DNA of 64,000 nucleotides from Scortum barcoo (GCA_023238725.1 CM041534.1:21946303-22010302), one strand, 5' to 3'; positions 36,600 to 49,330 are shown, counted from the first letter of the stretch. Translations and numbers: made by a program. The notes: a model not told the origin generated them from the sequence alone.

Positions 36600-36930
36600 A
36601 AACCTTGTATGTACTGTTCTTTGGGCGGAGGGGATATCCACCTCAATTCCATGTGCGTTTGCTCTGTTAAATCGCTTTTCTAAACTCCCAACCTCAAGCC
36701 CTCCTGGGCATTATGGAAAATGCAATTATTTTTTATCAATATGACAGCATAATCAACTCATACCTAGGCAATCTCATTATACCCCTGACTGCCAGATGCC
36801 TAATCGGAACCTCTATTATCTCTACCTCTGTTTTTTGTCCTGTATGCCAGCATATTCAATTGTAACATCATTAGTGGCTTTTATAGGGGCGATGACCCTT
36901 ATGTCTTCCGATAAATGATCTGAAGATCCT
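36600..36930. promoter_or_regulatory. Candidate conserved non-coding element
   Basis: Contains GCAATTATTTTTTATCAATA, then TGACAGCATAATCAAC (TGACAG TALE core near 36741, TAATCA nearby), GCAATCTCATTATACC, GCCTAATCGG and ATCATTAGTGG. The TALE core close to homeodomain sites repeats the pattern of the 22 kb block. No transposon signature. Weak inference. Confidence 0.3.
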
Positions 36931-38075
36931 ATGGGTGGGCTTATCCTTTACATTAGGACATGCACCACAAAAGGTCTAGATGCTGATTCAGATAGGATAG
37001 TTCTCAGAAATGTTCTCATTCATTGGGCTGGTGAGAAACTATGAGAAGGTTAGATCTTTAATTGCATTTAATGTAGTTTCTAAAACTAATGCAACAATCA
37101 TAATGTCGTGACCCATTTTCCAGCCAAAACAGAGCGTTAGAAGATTTGTAATTTTCCAAATTAAAGAACCAGCTCTGATAACTTTAAATTTAATTGCCGA
37201 AAGCTTCTGAACAGATTTCGACCAAGGCTCAGTTGAAATTGTGGAACACATCTGAAATCCTCACAAAGATCTACAGTTATTTTATTTTCCATTACTGTGC
37301 TCTCTGCCGACGAGATAGTGTGTATTTGTGTTGTACCAGTCTGAGAAAAGCCCACGTCCCTCCTGCAATTGGAAGTGCTGATGACTGAGCATCGCCACTG
37401 GGCCATCATTTCTGCAGTAAGCCTTCCAGTCCTGATATGACTGAATCAGGGGAGAAATACAGTGTGCTATGTGCAATGAACAATAAGACTGCTGCCCAGT
37501 GGAAACAGAAATCTGCTCAAATATTCAACACCAGAGGGATTAAAATGAGGAGAATATACCTCACTGTGTATTCGTACAAACTTAAAAGTATGCACCATCT
37601 GCGTCATGTGTCCAACACTAAAATGACACACCACAAAGTAAAATTACCTGGTGCTGAAACTGCAATCATTTTTTAACTGAATAATCTTTATCAATCAGTT
37701 ACAATCATTAATATTAATCAATCATCCAAAAAAATACCACATTTTCTCTTTTTACATCCTCACAAACTGGAGTATATGTTATGTTCGCCTGCTCTGAGTG
37801 ATCTTTGGGTTTTGGATTGACAAAACAAGTAATTTAAAGATTTGACTTGGATTCTGGAAATTTGTGATGGGCATTTTTAATGCAGAGGCTGAGAAAGAAA
37901 ACAGCTCTACAAGCATTTTCAGGTTTTATTTGAGTGGCTCACCAAAATAAAGTACAAACGTTGTGTTTGTGTCGGGTTGCATAATAAGATACGGATAAAA
38001 GCAAGTTCTAAAAAGTTCTCTGGCAGTGTTCTCAAATATTGAGGTATGAGTGCAGAGCCTGGGATGTTTTCAATG
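36931..38075. other. Non-coding stretch, no gene seen
   Basis: Several overlapping open frames of 60-82 codons on both strands have no recognisable domain. No repeats of note. Confidence 0.5.
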
Positions 38076-38660
38076 TTAGCTGACACCCTTGAAATTTTCT
38101 GTGTTTGTCTGCTCTTTAAATGACTGTATTATGGAAGTTACAGGATGTTCAGGAAATGAACAAAGTTGGAAAATAAACATCACTGGTTTCAGATGTGGTG
38201 AATATTTAGAGGTCAAAAAGACACCAGTGCTGTTTCCTGTTTGATAAAAGAGGCCACAAACCCTCAAGTGAAAGTCTTCTGAGGACAGCAAAGGCTCAGT
38301 AACAAAGGGAGAGGCCTCACATGTGACCACATCACTTGTTTTCAAGAGCAAAAACAAATGTTCTTTGTCAATGCCACCTTCCCAATCACTCTGGGTTACT
38401 TCGACCCCTCCCCTCCATAGAAACATATCCCTGTGGGGAAAGGGACAGGAAATAGTTGTGATTCTCATCAGTAACCTGTCAGGAACCAGTGAGTGATGGC
38501 CTCGAAACCCCAATCTAATATAATTTCCAATACATCTGTCACATTTAATGGCATGTCGCTCTAAAGGTACACAGTCAGTGGGCTTTGGTACAACTGGTTT
38601 CACCGTGACAGACACCTTGCTACCACCATTGGAGATGAAAACGTAAACAATAATGATCAT
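38076..38660 (-). other. Longest non-repetitive open frame (194 codons), unrecognised
   Basis: An uninterrupted minus-strand frame of 194 codons with a Met start, the longest in the window outside the TA repeat. I recognise no domain, signal peptide or repeat. The first residues are hydrophobic (MIIIVYVFI) but too short for a confident signal sequence. Within it, on the same strand, is a good splice-acceptor-like site (pyrimidine tract then CACAG, exon side starting at 38430), so a real exon could be shorter than the frame. In 64 kb of six-frame AT-rich sequence, by rough estimate, about one in ten windows would show such a frame by chance. Most likely it is non-coding. Confidence 0.12.
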
Positions 38661-39728
38661 TTCATCAGTGCAGTGATGGCAAAATTACAATGATACAAGA
38701 CGCTGATGTTTGTTTGTCGCAGGCGTAATCTGAGTGGTAACACATAATGGCAGAGAGTTTGTCTTTGTTTGCTAAACTTTTGTACTCTTTGTAGAGGTTG
38801 TTGGTTCATGAAGCTTTATCACACCTGCTTTGTGCGGTTTAGCAAACAGATATTTTCCTTTTTGGTTTTGTTGGCTCAGGCTGGGGTGAATTCTGTCATC
38901 TGAACTATGTTGCAGACTAAGCAATTGCGCAGAGACAACGTGAATGGGTGATTTTATTATCAAATATTTGCAACTGATTTGCTGATGATCTCCTGAGCCA
39001 TCCACACAATTATGCAACATCATTCCAACTATTTATTTGTGAGTCTTTTGTGGCTTGTGATTGTATTCTGTGTGTCGCTACAGATTTGAAAAAGGCATGT
39101 GAGACCTGGCACATGGTGTGACTGAATAACATTTCACACAAGACATCTGCACATACAGCTACAAACAGCTGCACATTTTTTAGACATCATGATAAACTGT
39201 AACAGGAACACGTTTTGACTGAATATTTAATTGAATAGCTTGTGTACCCTTGCATCTCTTGGAAACACTGTAGTAGGTAAATTTTTCTAGCCTCCGAACC
39301 ACTTATTGACAGAAAGATTGGCTGCTATAATCCCTTCATCTTTCTATGCTGCCTTAAGCCGCTCGCAGTATCTCTATCCATCTGGTACACAACAACAGTT
39401 GGGTCCCTGGGCTTATCATGTCTAAACTATTTCATACCTTCTACCTCATAGGCAGACTTAATCACAACCTTGCTTTCTTCCTTTCCAGCTGGCCAGTAAA
39501 CAGATACAGCGTCCTGCCAGTCTGCAAAGCTTTGACAGCCAATACAACCTTCTAAAACTCTTCCAAATCTCAGAAATATGCATACTGGCAATGATGCGAG
39601 ATGGACGTCAAGTTATACATCTGCCTGTAGAAGGGTTTTGTCTGGGTACATGAGCAGTGTTGTGAAACTTGAATTAAAGATCTTGACTTTTTAATTATTA
39701 CTTCTGCTTTTTGCCTTTATTGTACAGT
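38661..39728. other. Non-coding stretch, no gene seen
   Basis: Ordinary AT-rich sequence. A minus-strand open frame of 83 codons (38772-39023) has no recognisable domain. Confidence 0.5.
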
Positions 39729-40007
39729 AGAGCTAAACAGATTTGTTGATTAATTGAGTCGGAAACCACAGAAATAATCAGCACCTATTTATTTAAGCAA
39801 CAATGCAACCGATTCCCAGGTTCGAGCTTCTGAAATATGAATGTTTGCTGATTTCCTTTGCTTTATCTTACAGTAAACAACATCACAGTGGCCCTTAGGA
39901 TGATCTGATGAGCATTTTTCACTATTTACTGGCATTTTATAAATGATTAAATCGAGAAAGTTATCAGCAGATGTATCTGTAATGAAAATAATGGTAGTTC
40001 CAGCCCT
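39729..40007 (-). mobile_element. Degraded teleost MITE (GCTGCAACTAACGATTA-type family)
   Basis: Read on the minus strand, the element begins AGGGCTGGAACTACCATTAT and includes a CTCGATTTAATCATTTATAA stretch, then a GTGAAAAATGC stretch. It ends with AATCAACAAATCTG and GTTTAGCTCT. That order matches a very common fish non-autonomous repeat with ends of the form GGGCTGCAACTAACGATTATTTT and a middle containing AAATAGTGAAAAATG and TTCTGGTTTCTTT-like words. Terminal inverted repeats are still visible as AGGGCTGGAAC against AGAGCTAAAC. No clear target-site duplication remains. It has no coding capacity. Identification is from memory of the family. Confidence 0.6.
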
Positions 40008-43000
40008 ACTTTATTGATACTGACAGCAAAGAGTGAATATATAAAGCACAAAACCAGTGACATTGTAGTTATATGATGTGTATATAACTGTGCATGTGTG
40101 TGTGTGTACAGTTGTCTCTTTCTTCCTACAGTACATCAGTCATTCCCTGTTAATTTGACATCGGTAGCAGTCAAAGCTAATAATTATTTCGAGCTCTTAG
40201 TGCACTCCTCATGGTACAAAGTGTGCTGCGGCAGTAAAACAGCCTAATGTCAGCAGCCCTTGTGATGAGGTCCTATCCTCCTTTTGTCTCAATTGCTCAC
40301 AGATGTTCCTCGCCTCAGATCCCACAATCCAACATACTGTAAATAAAAGGGATGGCTGGACTCGAACCAGTAAATCTGAAACATACTACTGGATTGTCAA
40401 TAGAGCCTGAAGCCCTGAGGCAGGTGGTGCCAAAGAAAACACGAACCATTTGATTTAACATTTGCAATGAGCTATCAAAGTCAGCGGCTTTGAAGCCACT
40501 CATGCTGCTGAAATGTGTTTACAGTTGAATGGGCAGGATGATGCATTCAAGCAGAAGTCAATTAATGACCAACAAGTGATAAATTAACTCAAATATAATG
40601 GTCAGCCTATTATTAGGTTAGAGAATATCCCAGTCTATTGAGGTTTTGATGCAGTGCATCAAAGCTCAAAGTACTCTCTGGTTTTTAAGGCCCAATGCTT
40701 CCTTAATTTGACCATGGCCAGTTTGCCTTGCTTTGATAACTCACTTTTGTTTCAGTGCGTTTCACAACAGTAACTCCCCAAACTTACTGCAGCGGATAGC
40801 CTTAAAAAAAATCCTTACAGAGATAGAGATATAGATTTTAACCATAGTAACTGACCGCCCAGAGTTTTTCATCCTGAAATCTCATATCAGGACCAAGATC
40901 TTCTGTTAAAACATAGAAAAGTGCCGACCATTGTGGAGCATGATGTACCATTAGGTCTGATGGTTAAAAAACATATTTAAATGTGAATGTGTTCTTTTTG
41001 GCAAACCTAAGATAATGGCATTCATGGCTCAATGGCTTTTGTTCGGATTCCTCTTAATCTGTCCAGCTGCACCTACTACAATGGAAACATATAAAAGCAA
41101 CAAATTTCTCCACTGACGTGCCCACCTTGAACAGTGACTAATGGATTACCAGAATCAGTACTAACAAGTGTGCATTATGACTTGACTCAGCTCCACAGCA
41201 CTGTTCACTAAACGATAATAGAAGTAGGGCATTGCTGACAGTTCTTTGGCTCTAGCTTGAAGCCCTACTAAAAAGAAACAATTAATGGACTATTAATGAG
41301 CTAAATTGACCCTTTTAAGTGGCAACGGTAATGGAGCTTTTCATAAGGCCTGACAAATGTAGTCCATACATAGAGAGATGTGAACCAGAGTAAGTGAGAG
41401 TAAATACAAATATATAAACTTCTTAGTGCTTTTACTTACTACACAGCTATACAAGTCATTTGAACCATTCATATTTTTGTTTCTGTTATGTTGACATGCT
41501 TGCTGATATCAAAACCTACCACAACCATGATAAAAAAAAACTACACCGCACATCAAAATCCTGGAAAACTGTAATGTTACTTTTTTCTTATTTATTTCAC
41601 AAGTCCTATTTTTTAATCAACTGTAGAAATGTTTGCTTGTGTTAGGTCCCCAGATCATTTTAATAACAATAAAGACCAATAAATGACACAAATTTCTACA
41701 GACCTTTTAAAACTTGAGTCAGTTGGGTGCAATACTTGAGGTTTCTAAGCCATTTACCACCAAAGAAATCAGCCCAAGCCAAGATCGGCAAGATAAAGTC
41801 ACTAATGAAAAAAGTGTCAAATTCCCAGCATTGGGGCAGTGGGTGTTTTGATGACCTAGACCTTTCTTGGAAACACTGTTCAAATAAAAGGCAAGCACAA
41901 TTACAGTATAACAATAATGATGTCTTAGAGCCAGTTTTATAAATATAGCACTCATTAAATCCATTTAAAAGCAGAAATTGTGATGTTCCCTTTGCAACTA
42001 CAATTTTTTATTGGTTATATTTCGTTTTCTCAGCTTCTCATCAGCTTGCAAAATCTTTCCCCATTAAAAGGTTGCTATCTGCTCTGGATGGCAACTGGGC
42101 TGATGCTGTCGAGGCCTGCCTAAGCAAGCTGATAGCTGTAAATTGACATGGGGCCAGCTAAGCCACTTGGTAGAACCCTGCCCTGATTAATTAGAGCCAT
42201 GGAAGATGGAAAAAAAATATATGGAGCTTAGTACTCCTGTAATCCCTCTCTCCAGAGATCATGTGCTCAGAGCTTGACCAAGCAAAATACAATGAAGATG
42301 ACTTTGTAAGGCAGACAGTAGATCCTCTCGGTTTATTCCAGTTTTTTTATTGATCTCCCTTCCACCACCACCAGCAGAATTAACTGCAGGAAACCCAAGA
42401 GAGTGCTGAATATATTTTTTATTCAAGAATATACACAAAGGCATATGAAACTACTGATGTTCTGTGGATAGAGATGAAAGAAGGGTTAAAAAAAGTTCCT
42501 GTGGAGGTATTAGATGAAATGAACCTTGAATGAAGTATTTTGGGCAAACCCCACAAGAGTCTGGCTTTGTTTAGCAATCATACTATTTCTCCCAAACCGC
42601 CTGCCTTTAATAAAGTCATTATACATTGTGTTTGCACCGAGCTTTTTTCTGTGTACTCTGTCACTTTGTGAGAAAAAACACAGCATATAATCAAACCAAC
42701 AGGCCATAAAAATGACTGTGACAGGCATAAAATACAGAGAAAACAGAACATGACAGGCTATTCAACAAATAGATAAAACCAGAGGGACAAACAGAGATTC
42801 TCGGTAATTTTGTAAGTGATTAGAAAGAAAGCCAAAAGTATAATTCCAATTACAATTTGGGTTTTATTTTTGTAGCTAGGGACATTATTTATATCACAGA
42901 TAATAACATTGAGCTCACCAATTAATTACTGAGATATTGGAACATAATGACATTGCTAAAAAGACGTCTGACAGGGAAAGAAACACCAGCAGTAAGACAG

Positions 43001-43064
43001 TCAGACACACTGAACACAAACCCCAGTAGCCAAATATAGTGTTGAAATGATAACATCCATCATG
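40008..43064. other. Non-coding stretch, no gene seen
   Basis: A short TG run is near 40094-40108. An 8-bp inverted repeat TTTGATGC/GCATCAAA with a 3-base loop lies at 40645-40663. At about 40350-40365 the minus strand reads GGTTCGAGTCC, a tRNA B-box lookalike, but no A box or acceptor stem supports a tRNA. No genes. Confidence 0.55.
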
Positions 43065-43473
43065 GTCTACAGCAGGGGTTCCCAAAGTTTGGATGACCGA
43101 GTGCTGATTTTGGAAGGCAGCATATGACTGAGGGTTGCATAGAAAAAAATGCACACAGATAAGCCTTGTTGAAACTGTTCAACCTCATGTCTGTACTCTT
43201 CATCCATGAACTTGTTGTAGTGTTTATGATTGGTTTCATAGTGGCATTTAACATCCATTTCCTTGAGCACTGAATTCACCTGTTTGCACCTGCAGGCAGA
43301 TCACATTATCGGTCTCCCAAGGTCAGACAAAGTACAAGTTGATCCATCCAAACCTCCTTTTCTCCTCAAGAATACAGCATTTTTTTGTTTTGTTTTTTAT
43401 GTGGTTGCCTTTCCATCTCACTTCCATCTCACTTGTTTCTGAGGGCAGCACTTTGAGAAACTATGTTCTATAG
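43065..43473 (-). mobile_element. Non-autonomous hAT (Charlie-like) element with target-site duplication
   Basis: The element proper spans 43073-43465. Its ends, CAGGGGTTCCCAAAGT and ACTTTGAGAAACTATG, are inverted repeats agreeing at 12 of 16 positions, and CAGGGGTTC is the typical terminus of hAT-Charlie elements. The flanking octamers GTCTACAG (43065-43072) and TTCTATAG (43466-43473) agree at 6 of 8 positions, consistent with the 8-bp target duplication of hAT transposition. Inside, the minus strand keeps a piece of the transposase BED finger. At 393 bp it is an internally deleted, non-autonomous and decayed copy. A CCATCTCACTT 11-mer is duplicated in tandem near 43412-43435. Confidence 0.75.
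43150..43279 (-). pseudogene. hAT transposase N-terminal BED-finger remnant
   Basis: The minus-strand frame starting at 43279 reads KEMDVKCHYETNHKHYNKF from residue 6, then EEYRHEVEQFQQGL. The HYETNH word (His13 and His18) matches the HYETKH-type second half of the BED zinc finger found in Charlie-group hAT transposases and in host genes derived from them (ZBED/GTF2IRD2-like). The linker that follows in that family has the same charged, Gln-rich character. The Cys pair of the finger is not seen in frame, and the catalytic RNase H-like domain is absent, so no function remains. It lies wholly inside the hAT element. Confidence 0.65.
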
Positions 43474-45090
43474 ATTGACTTCTTGCCAATGATTTTCTTG
43501 TACAATGAGGGATTATTTCTGACATTTTTATAGCGTTTACTTGTAGCTTGAGATCAAAATAAAGCAGTTTGATCATCTGACTTTTTTTTGCTTTTGTTGT
43601 ACCAATGTTGTTGTATTCCCAGATACTGGCAAATAAATTCAGGGATCAGTATAACCATTGAAATGTTGGGACCACATTGTGATACATCAACATTATCCTT
43701 TAAGTTATCTGCAAACTTGAGTATCCAAACAATAATTTTCCTTTTGACCACTGCATTTTCTGTTCTTTATTTTAATTTTCAGAGCTGTACAAGGACAACA
43801 TGAACAAAGTGATGATTTCTTCCAGAAAATCTCATGAAAGCACACATAAACAAGCCTCTGACTGAGCTTTTAGTGCATTTTTCCATTACTTAATAGATTT
43901 TCACACCTGCCATTGTAGACACTGTTAGGTCAAAACTCAAAAAGTATCACAGTTCTACACCGAACAATAGTGGCAAGCAAGAGTTTAACAGTTGGGTGTC
44001 TCCTTGGGTTCCCTGCTTTGTCATTTGTCTCCTTTCTGATCTTCAGCAATGAACTCCCCACGAGGAGGGCAAAAACTACCATTGACTTCTGTTTCTGTCA
44101 TCTCGGCTGGCTAGAATTACTCCTCAGATCTATATGGTGCGTGACCCTGTTTGCAATTACTTGCTGCTGATGTCAACCTCTTGTGCTGAGCTTATTCAAA
44201 TTGAACACCCAGAACTTTAAACAAGGCCACAAAGTTACGACGCGCTGCCGCCGTCAACAACATGAAATTACACATTTTACACAAAGCCAGACGGTGCCAT
44301 GCATGGCATTTTTGAGAGCAAATGACTTTACAGACTGTACAGAAGGAAAGATCAGCCGAGGCGTTTTGGGTCACAGTCGGTTCAGAGCGATAAATAAACT
44401 GGTGGAGTAAAATGGGTGCTGTTAAGTTGTAATGGCCCACATTTGTGTTTTGTGCATTGTACTCTCAAGTGACCTTGCCCATGGGGGTCAGGAAACACAC
44501 TGTTCAGGCACTGCTCCCACAGGCCTTGCGTGCGAAGTGTGCCTCCAAAACAGCCGGTGTGTAATTTTAGTTTACAGTTTACAGTAGTTTACAGTTGTGA
44601 TTCACATGACCCACAGCAGAATGCATCATTGCAGATAGTCTGAACCGATGGTGGAGGTTGGGAAGCAAGACTTTCTGGAGCTACATGTTCAGCCTCTGGA
44701 GACTCTATGAAGGGGATTGAATATCACTGTGTCTACACTGGCTAATTGAAGGCAAATTGAAGCTCTGCATTCCTGAGATCGTGATTGTGATTGATGTAAA
44801 CACCAATACCAAAAGTATTGAGTTTCAAATTAGTGTGGCTGCTTCCACTGCGTCATTTGCAATTGATTTGTCAATAACATCAGTCAATCGCATATTCGAG
44901 CAAACAGATGGACAGTGGAGAAGTGGTTCAGAAGGGATTTATTTTTCTGACAGATTTGGTCGCTTCTTGCTGTGTCATCATTGGCATCAGTTTTGTGAAA
45001 GCAAATTGAAGCTGAGAATACTAGAAACCTCCTACGGTCTTTTTCAAGCCTACAGAAAGTGAGTGTTTGATCCTCAAAAGACAGATATAG
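43474..45090. other. Non-coding stretch, no gene seen
   Basis: Three near-identical GTTTACAGT words occur in tandem-like spacing at about 44573-44596. An open frame of 101 codons at 44757-45062 has no recognisable domain. No other structure. Confidence 0.5.
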
Positions 45091-45455
45091 GCAGTGGTGG
45101 AAGATGTTTTCAGATCTCTTACTTAATTACTTCATTCAAAATCTTCCAGTAGTACAGAGGTACCACTGTCAAAAATATTCAGATATTAAATAGCTGGGAT
45201 ATTATTACTGATGCATTAACAAGCAAACAGCATTTTGATCTTGTTGATCTTGTTAGGTGACACCACCTCTGTGATCATATGTGTGTAGGAGGTTTTATCA
45301 GAAAAGTAGTAGCAGTAGTAAATATTTAGTGTAGCTGTTAAATAAAATGTACACTAGAATATGAATTGTAAATTGGTAATACTCAGTAACAAGTATCTCA
45401 AAATTATATTTAAGTACAGTACTTAAGTAAATGTCCTCACAATAGTTACTGTACA
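45091..45455 (+). mobile_element. Degraded teleost MITE (CAGTGGTGGAAG...AAGTACAGTACTT family)
   Basis: Starts GCAGTGGTGGAAGATGTTTT and continues CAGATCTCTTACTTAATTAC. Near its right end it has AAGTATCTCAAAATTATATT followed by TTAAGTACAGTACTTAAG and TAAATGTCCTC. These are the hallmark start and end words of a non-autonomous element seen throughout teleost genomes, whose intact right end should read towards CCACCACTG. Here that end is eroded. The copy also contains the odd palindrome TTAAGTAC-A-GTACTTAA (45410-45426). No coding capacity. Superfamily not assigned. Confidence 0.65.
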
Positions 45456-48400
45456 TTATTTGATTTGGACTCTTGTACTAATGGCCACGTGTCTTTTGTG
45501 GTTCTGCACACATTACTCGAACAGCAATTTAGAAGACAATACATGAATTCCTCTGGAAATGAGTGTAATTGTCACTTGGCTTAAAATGCAAACTCTCTGT
45601 GAACTTTACCTGGATTATAACACCAGCACCCTCTGTTTACTTGGTCGAAGTATGCTGTTTGTATCCCATTGTCCCTGAGCTATTATAGCCTCCATTGGTA
45701 ACGCATCATGTTGTCAAGGGTGATGACTTTGCTCCTATACATTGTGTAAGTGTAAACTCTGCTCACGCTGATTTGCAGTGGCACCAAAAAAGTTCAAATC
45801 CTCTGCCCCCTCCCTCCCCTCTGTCCCTCTCACAGGAGTCCTTGCCCTCAGCTGTATGCCATGACACGATGCTAGGCCAGGCAGGACATTCCCATCAATC
45901 ACACTTAAGGGAATGAAGTGTGGATGAAGGTAGTGATGCGGCAGTGGTCGTGATAATGGCCTTGAAAAGTCGAAAGCCTGCCAGCCATCACCACCTCACT
46001 GTATCAGAGATGGAGTAGACCAAGTCCTCTGGGGAGAGGAGGATCCCTGTCCAGAAAATACTGGGGAGGTGAGTCATGGAACATTCCAGAGATAGGTCCC
46101 TGTATCACGGTGATTCAGTCTTCCCTTGGCTAATCCTCAGATTTCATACAAGCTGCATGATTAACACGTACTCGCAATCATGCCTCGATTCTCTCTGCTA
46201 CCCTCACAGTAATGGTCAAAACTCAATGAACTTATTTTGACACCTCACCATTGATCTCTTTTAATTCTCCAACTTCTACCTCTCCTCATTGACATATAAC
46301 CTATAATATTAAAGTTACTGCTGTTAAAAAAAAACTATACACATATTCATCTTTTTACCTAGAGAGACAATATTTAACTTTCATAGATTAACAGAAGCAG
46401 TATTTTGCCCTGATAACCTGACAGGACGATCAGATATAAATTCTACCTGTTAATGTCTTTCAAAAACGATTTGCCTCTAGCCTGATAACAGACATCTAAA
46501 CCACGAACATCTCTCTTTTTTTAGTAATTCCACTAAGTCTGGTGTTGTGCTTATTGGCAAGACCACAGCTGTGCCAGTTGTTGAAAGTCAACCTGCAGAT
46601 ATAATCACTGTGCTTGACTAAAATGGTGTTGGTGTAGGGATATGTCACTCCTTACTGATTAGTTAGGCCACAATAGGACTAGCATAGACGCTATGTCAGA
46701 CCGAATAATGAAGTGAAAAAGAAAATGCAGTTCAGTCTGATATTTAGGCTTTGCTGCCTCACCCTTCTTGTTCACATTTGGGTTGACAAACACACAACTC
46801 AGGACCGATTCCAGGCCTACTTCCAGTTCAGCCCAACCACCTACTCCCTTGAACCTCTGACAATTCAAATGTCAAGGTTGGCATGTGTTTCTCTGAATGT
46901 AAGAATGGCACAATTTTCAATCTATTTTAATAGTTTTAGTTCTAGTTTCCATAGCTGCAGTGAGGATATTTCAAAGTGAGCCAATGCTGTTTCAAGCAGA
47001 AGTAGATGACTTATTTAAAAATAACACTTAGTCATATTTGCTAAAACTGTGACTATGTCGTGACAGTAGTACATGAGACAGATAATCAATGGAAACAATC
47101 TTCAAATCAATCAGATAAAACAATGACGCCTTAATCAAAACAACCAATCAGAGCAAAGTATCTACGGGGGCATTGATTCCTGCTACACAGGCAGGTGCTA
47201 ACTTGGAGGGGACGCAATGGCAGATAAACAACCACAGAACAACCAAGCAATGAGAAAGCAACAGGTTACACGAAATACAAGTAAACAGAAGAAGAGAAGA
47301 TAAACAAGCTAAATAGGAAGAATTAGACGTTACTGGGAGGGGCATGGAGATGAGCTGGAGCACACGACTGAAAGAGAGCAAGAACCTGGAAGTTGGACTC
47401 ACTCAAATTTTGAAGCTAAGTTCACTCTCTTCTAAATCTTACCAATGGTTGCTTTTAGTATGGTTTCAGATATTTGATTGCAAAATTGTTTCTATAAGAT
47501 CTAATTTTGGTTTTCAGCACAAAGCTCTTAGCAAAGTAAGATCCCATTAATGAGGGTGTCCTATGTCTGTCGAGGCAAGATTTCTGAGCTTTCAAGTGAA
47601 CAGATGCACAGGCATTTCCCTCATCTGAATAAGCTGTGTCTCTAATAATGCACATTTATGTGCACTTACATAAAATGTGCTGGATGTCTGTGAAAAATGA
47701 CTATGGTGTAAAAATGTCTATCAGTGCAAAAAAATGTATAATAGCTTCATATATGTGACATTAGCACATGAGTTATTTTAACCCTTTGGGTGAATAACTG
47801 CAATACATGAAAAGCATATCTAACAATATGAGAATGTTGGTGTGCATCGAAGGCACTCACTGAGTTTTACATTTCTCAAAGTGCCTGTCTGATAAGTGAA
47901 TGCGAGTCATAATTAAAACAGAACCGGCAGGGCTTTCTGCTTAAATCATTCAAGCAGTTACCATGTTCGCTGAAAAATGAACACGTCTGAAAATAGACGT
48001 GTTGAATGTGTTGATGAGCAGATGTGAAACACATCCAGTCATCGCTGAGGAACTTGCTGCAGTACTAGCTTTCCAGCTGGCAATGTGCATCTGCAGAGGA
48101 ACAATGACCCTCATTCATCCATCTCTTTACATTTTGTTCATGTCCTGTGTTTACAGTAAATGTCAAATCCAGTTGCAGCACATATTTAAAAGTGGAATTT
48201 CTTTTTTTATTTCCTTGATAAATCTCACAGATTTTAGTGTATTTCTAACCTTGGTACAAAAAAGCAATCTATTTGCATTTTTACTACATCAGTAAATCAC
48301 TGTGATAAAGTTTAAGTGCAACCATAATCATACAAAAAGCTGAGACTACCTGTGAAGTCTAAATAGGCAGTCATAACAGTTTGAATAGGTTTACAATCAG

Positions 48401-49330
48401 AGGGTGAACTCTCATTGCACCCTTTGAAATTTGTTCCCAGAGAATCAGCTAAGTTTCTAAACTTTAATCGAAAAAGTTAACTTTCTTTGTGAACAGTAGT
48501 TCACAAATGCAGAGGATGGCATAGTGAGTTAAAGCTCTTAAGACTTTGTGGATGTATGTGTTTCAAATTTCATAATTTCAGATTTTATATACACCAAAAA
48601 CTGCTGCCTATGGTATAATTCATGCGTTTTCAGGGAGACTATTTTAATACTGTGGTTGATAAATGAGGTTCTTAGAGGACAACAGCCAATAATGGCTATA
48701 GCACAAATTCAGTGGAGGGCAGTGTTTCAATTCATGCATGGAAAATGATAATTGACGACCCTAAAATTGGGAGGAATCGAACAGGCAATGAAGCAAAGAT
48801 ATGACTATCTGCTGAAATGCAGATATATCTGCAGGAGGTCCACTGAAGCCCACAACATCCAGCTAATTGATGCAAAGGTTTTTGGCTGCAGATGCAAAGA
48901 GGTTTAAAGACATAAAAGACCACATTTTCTACACAGATATAATCCAAAACAGAGTCAGACAGGGCAGAAAAACAGATCTGAGACTCATCAGTCAAAATGG
49001 GAATGAGATTAAGGCAAGTTCAAGACAAGTTCAAGTGCTCTGGACAAAAAAAAAAGCTTCTGACCAAAAGAAACATCATCAGTGTTGGAATTCCCTCCAT
49101 CGTCTGTTCAGACAATAGACAGCAGCTGCACAGAGACAAGTCCATTCATCTGGACCCCCAAGAGGCTGCTCAGTAGGGCTTTTATTTCCCAGCAACTCAA
49201 ACAGACTTATGCCATTTGTTCTCAACACTTAACGCTGCTCACTTACAGAATGGTGGAGTTCTCTGCTAAAAAGAAGCTGCACAGAAGTGACGGCAGTGAG
49301 AGGCAGAACTAAGCAAACATACACCCACCT
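45456..49330. other. Non-coding stretch, no gene seen
   Basis: A strong splice-donor-like GGAG/GTGAGT is at 46065-46074, and a C/T-rich run at 45800-45835, but no exon with coding character precedes the donor. The AG-rich part 48780-49320 carries an 83-codon open frame (48867-49118) rich in Lys, Arg and Gln. It has the look of old transposon or LINE coding debris, but I cannot match it to a family. Confidence 0.5.

Noticed and set aside
39820..39835. GGTTCGAGC tRNA-like word on the plus strand
   Set aside because: Lies inside the recognised MITE and has no A box upstream.
40315..40503. tRNA-like B box on the minus strand (GGTTCGAGTCC)
   Set aside because: No matching acceptor stem, A box or anticodon arm at the right distance; the T stem is imperfect.
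46000..46080. Strong splice-donor-like AG/GTGAGT at 46067-46074
   Set aside because: No upstream acceptor with coding-like sequence; isolated donor matches are common.
48867..49118. Lys/Arg/Gln-rich 83-codon frame that looks like transposon debris
   Set aside because: I could not match it to any transposase or reverse-transcriptase motif, so it is not called.
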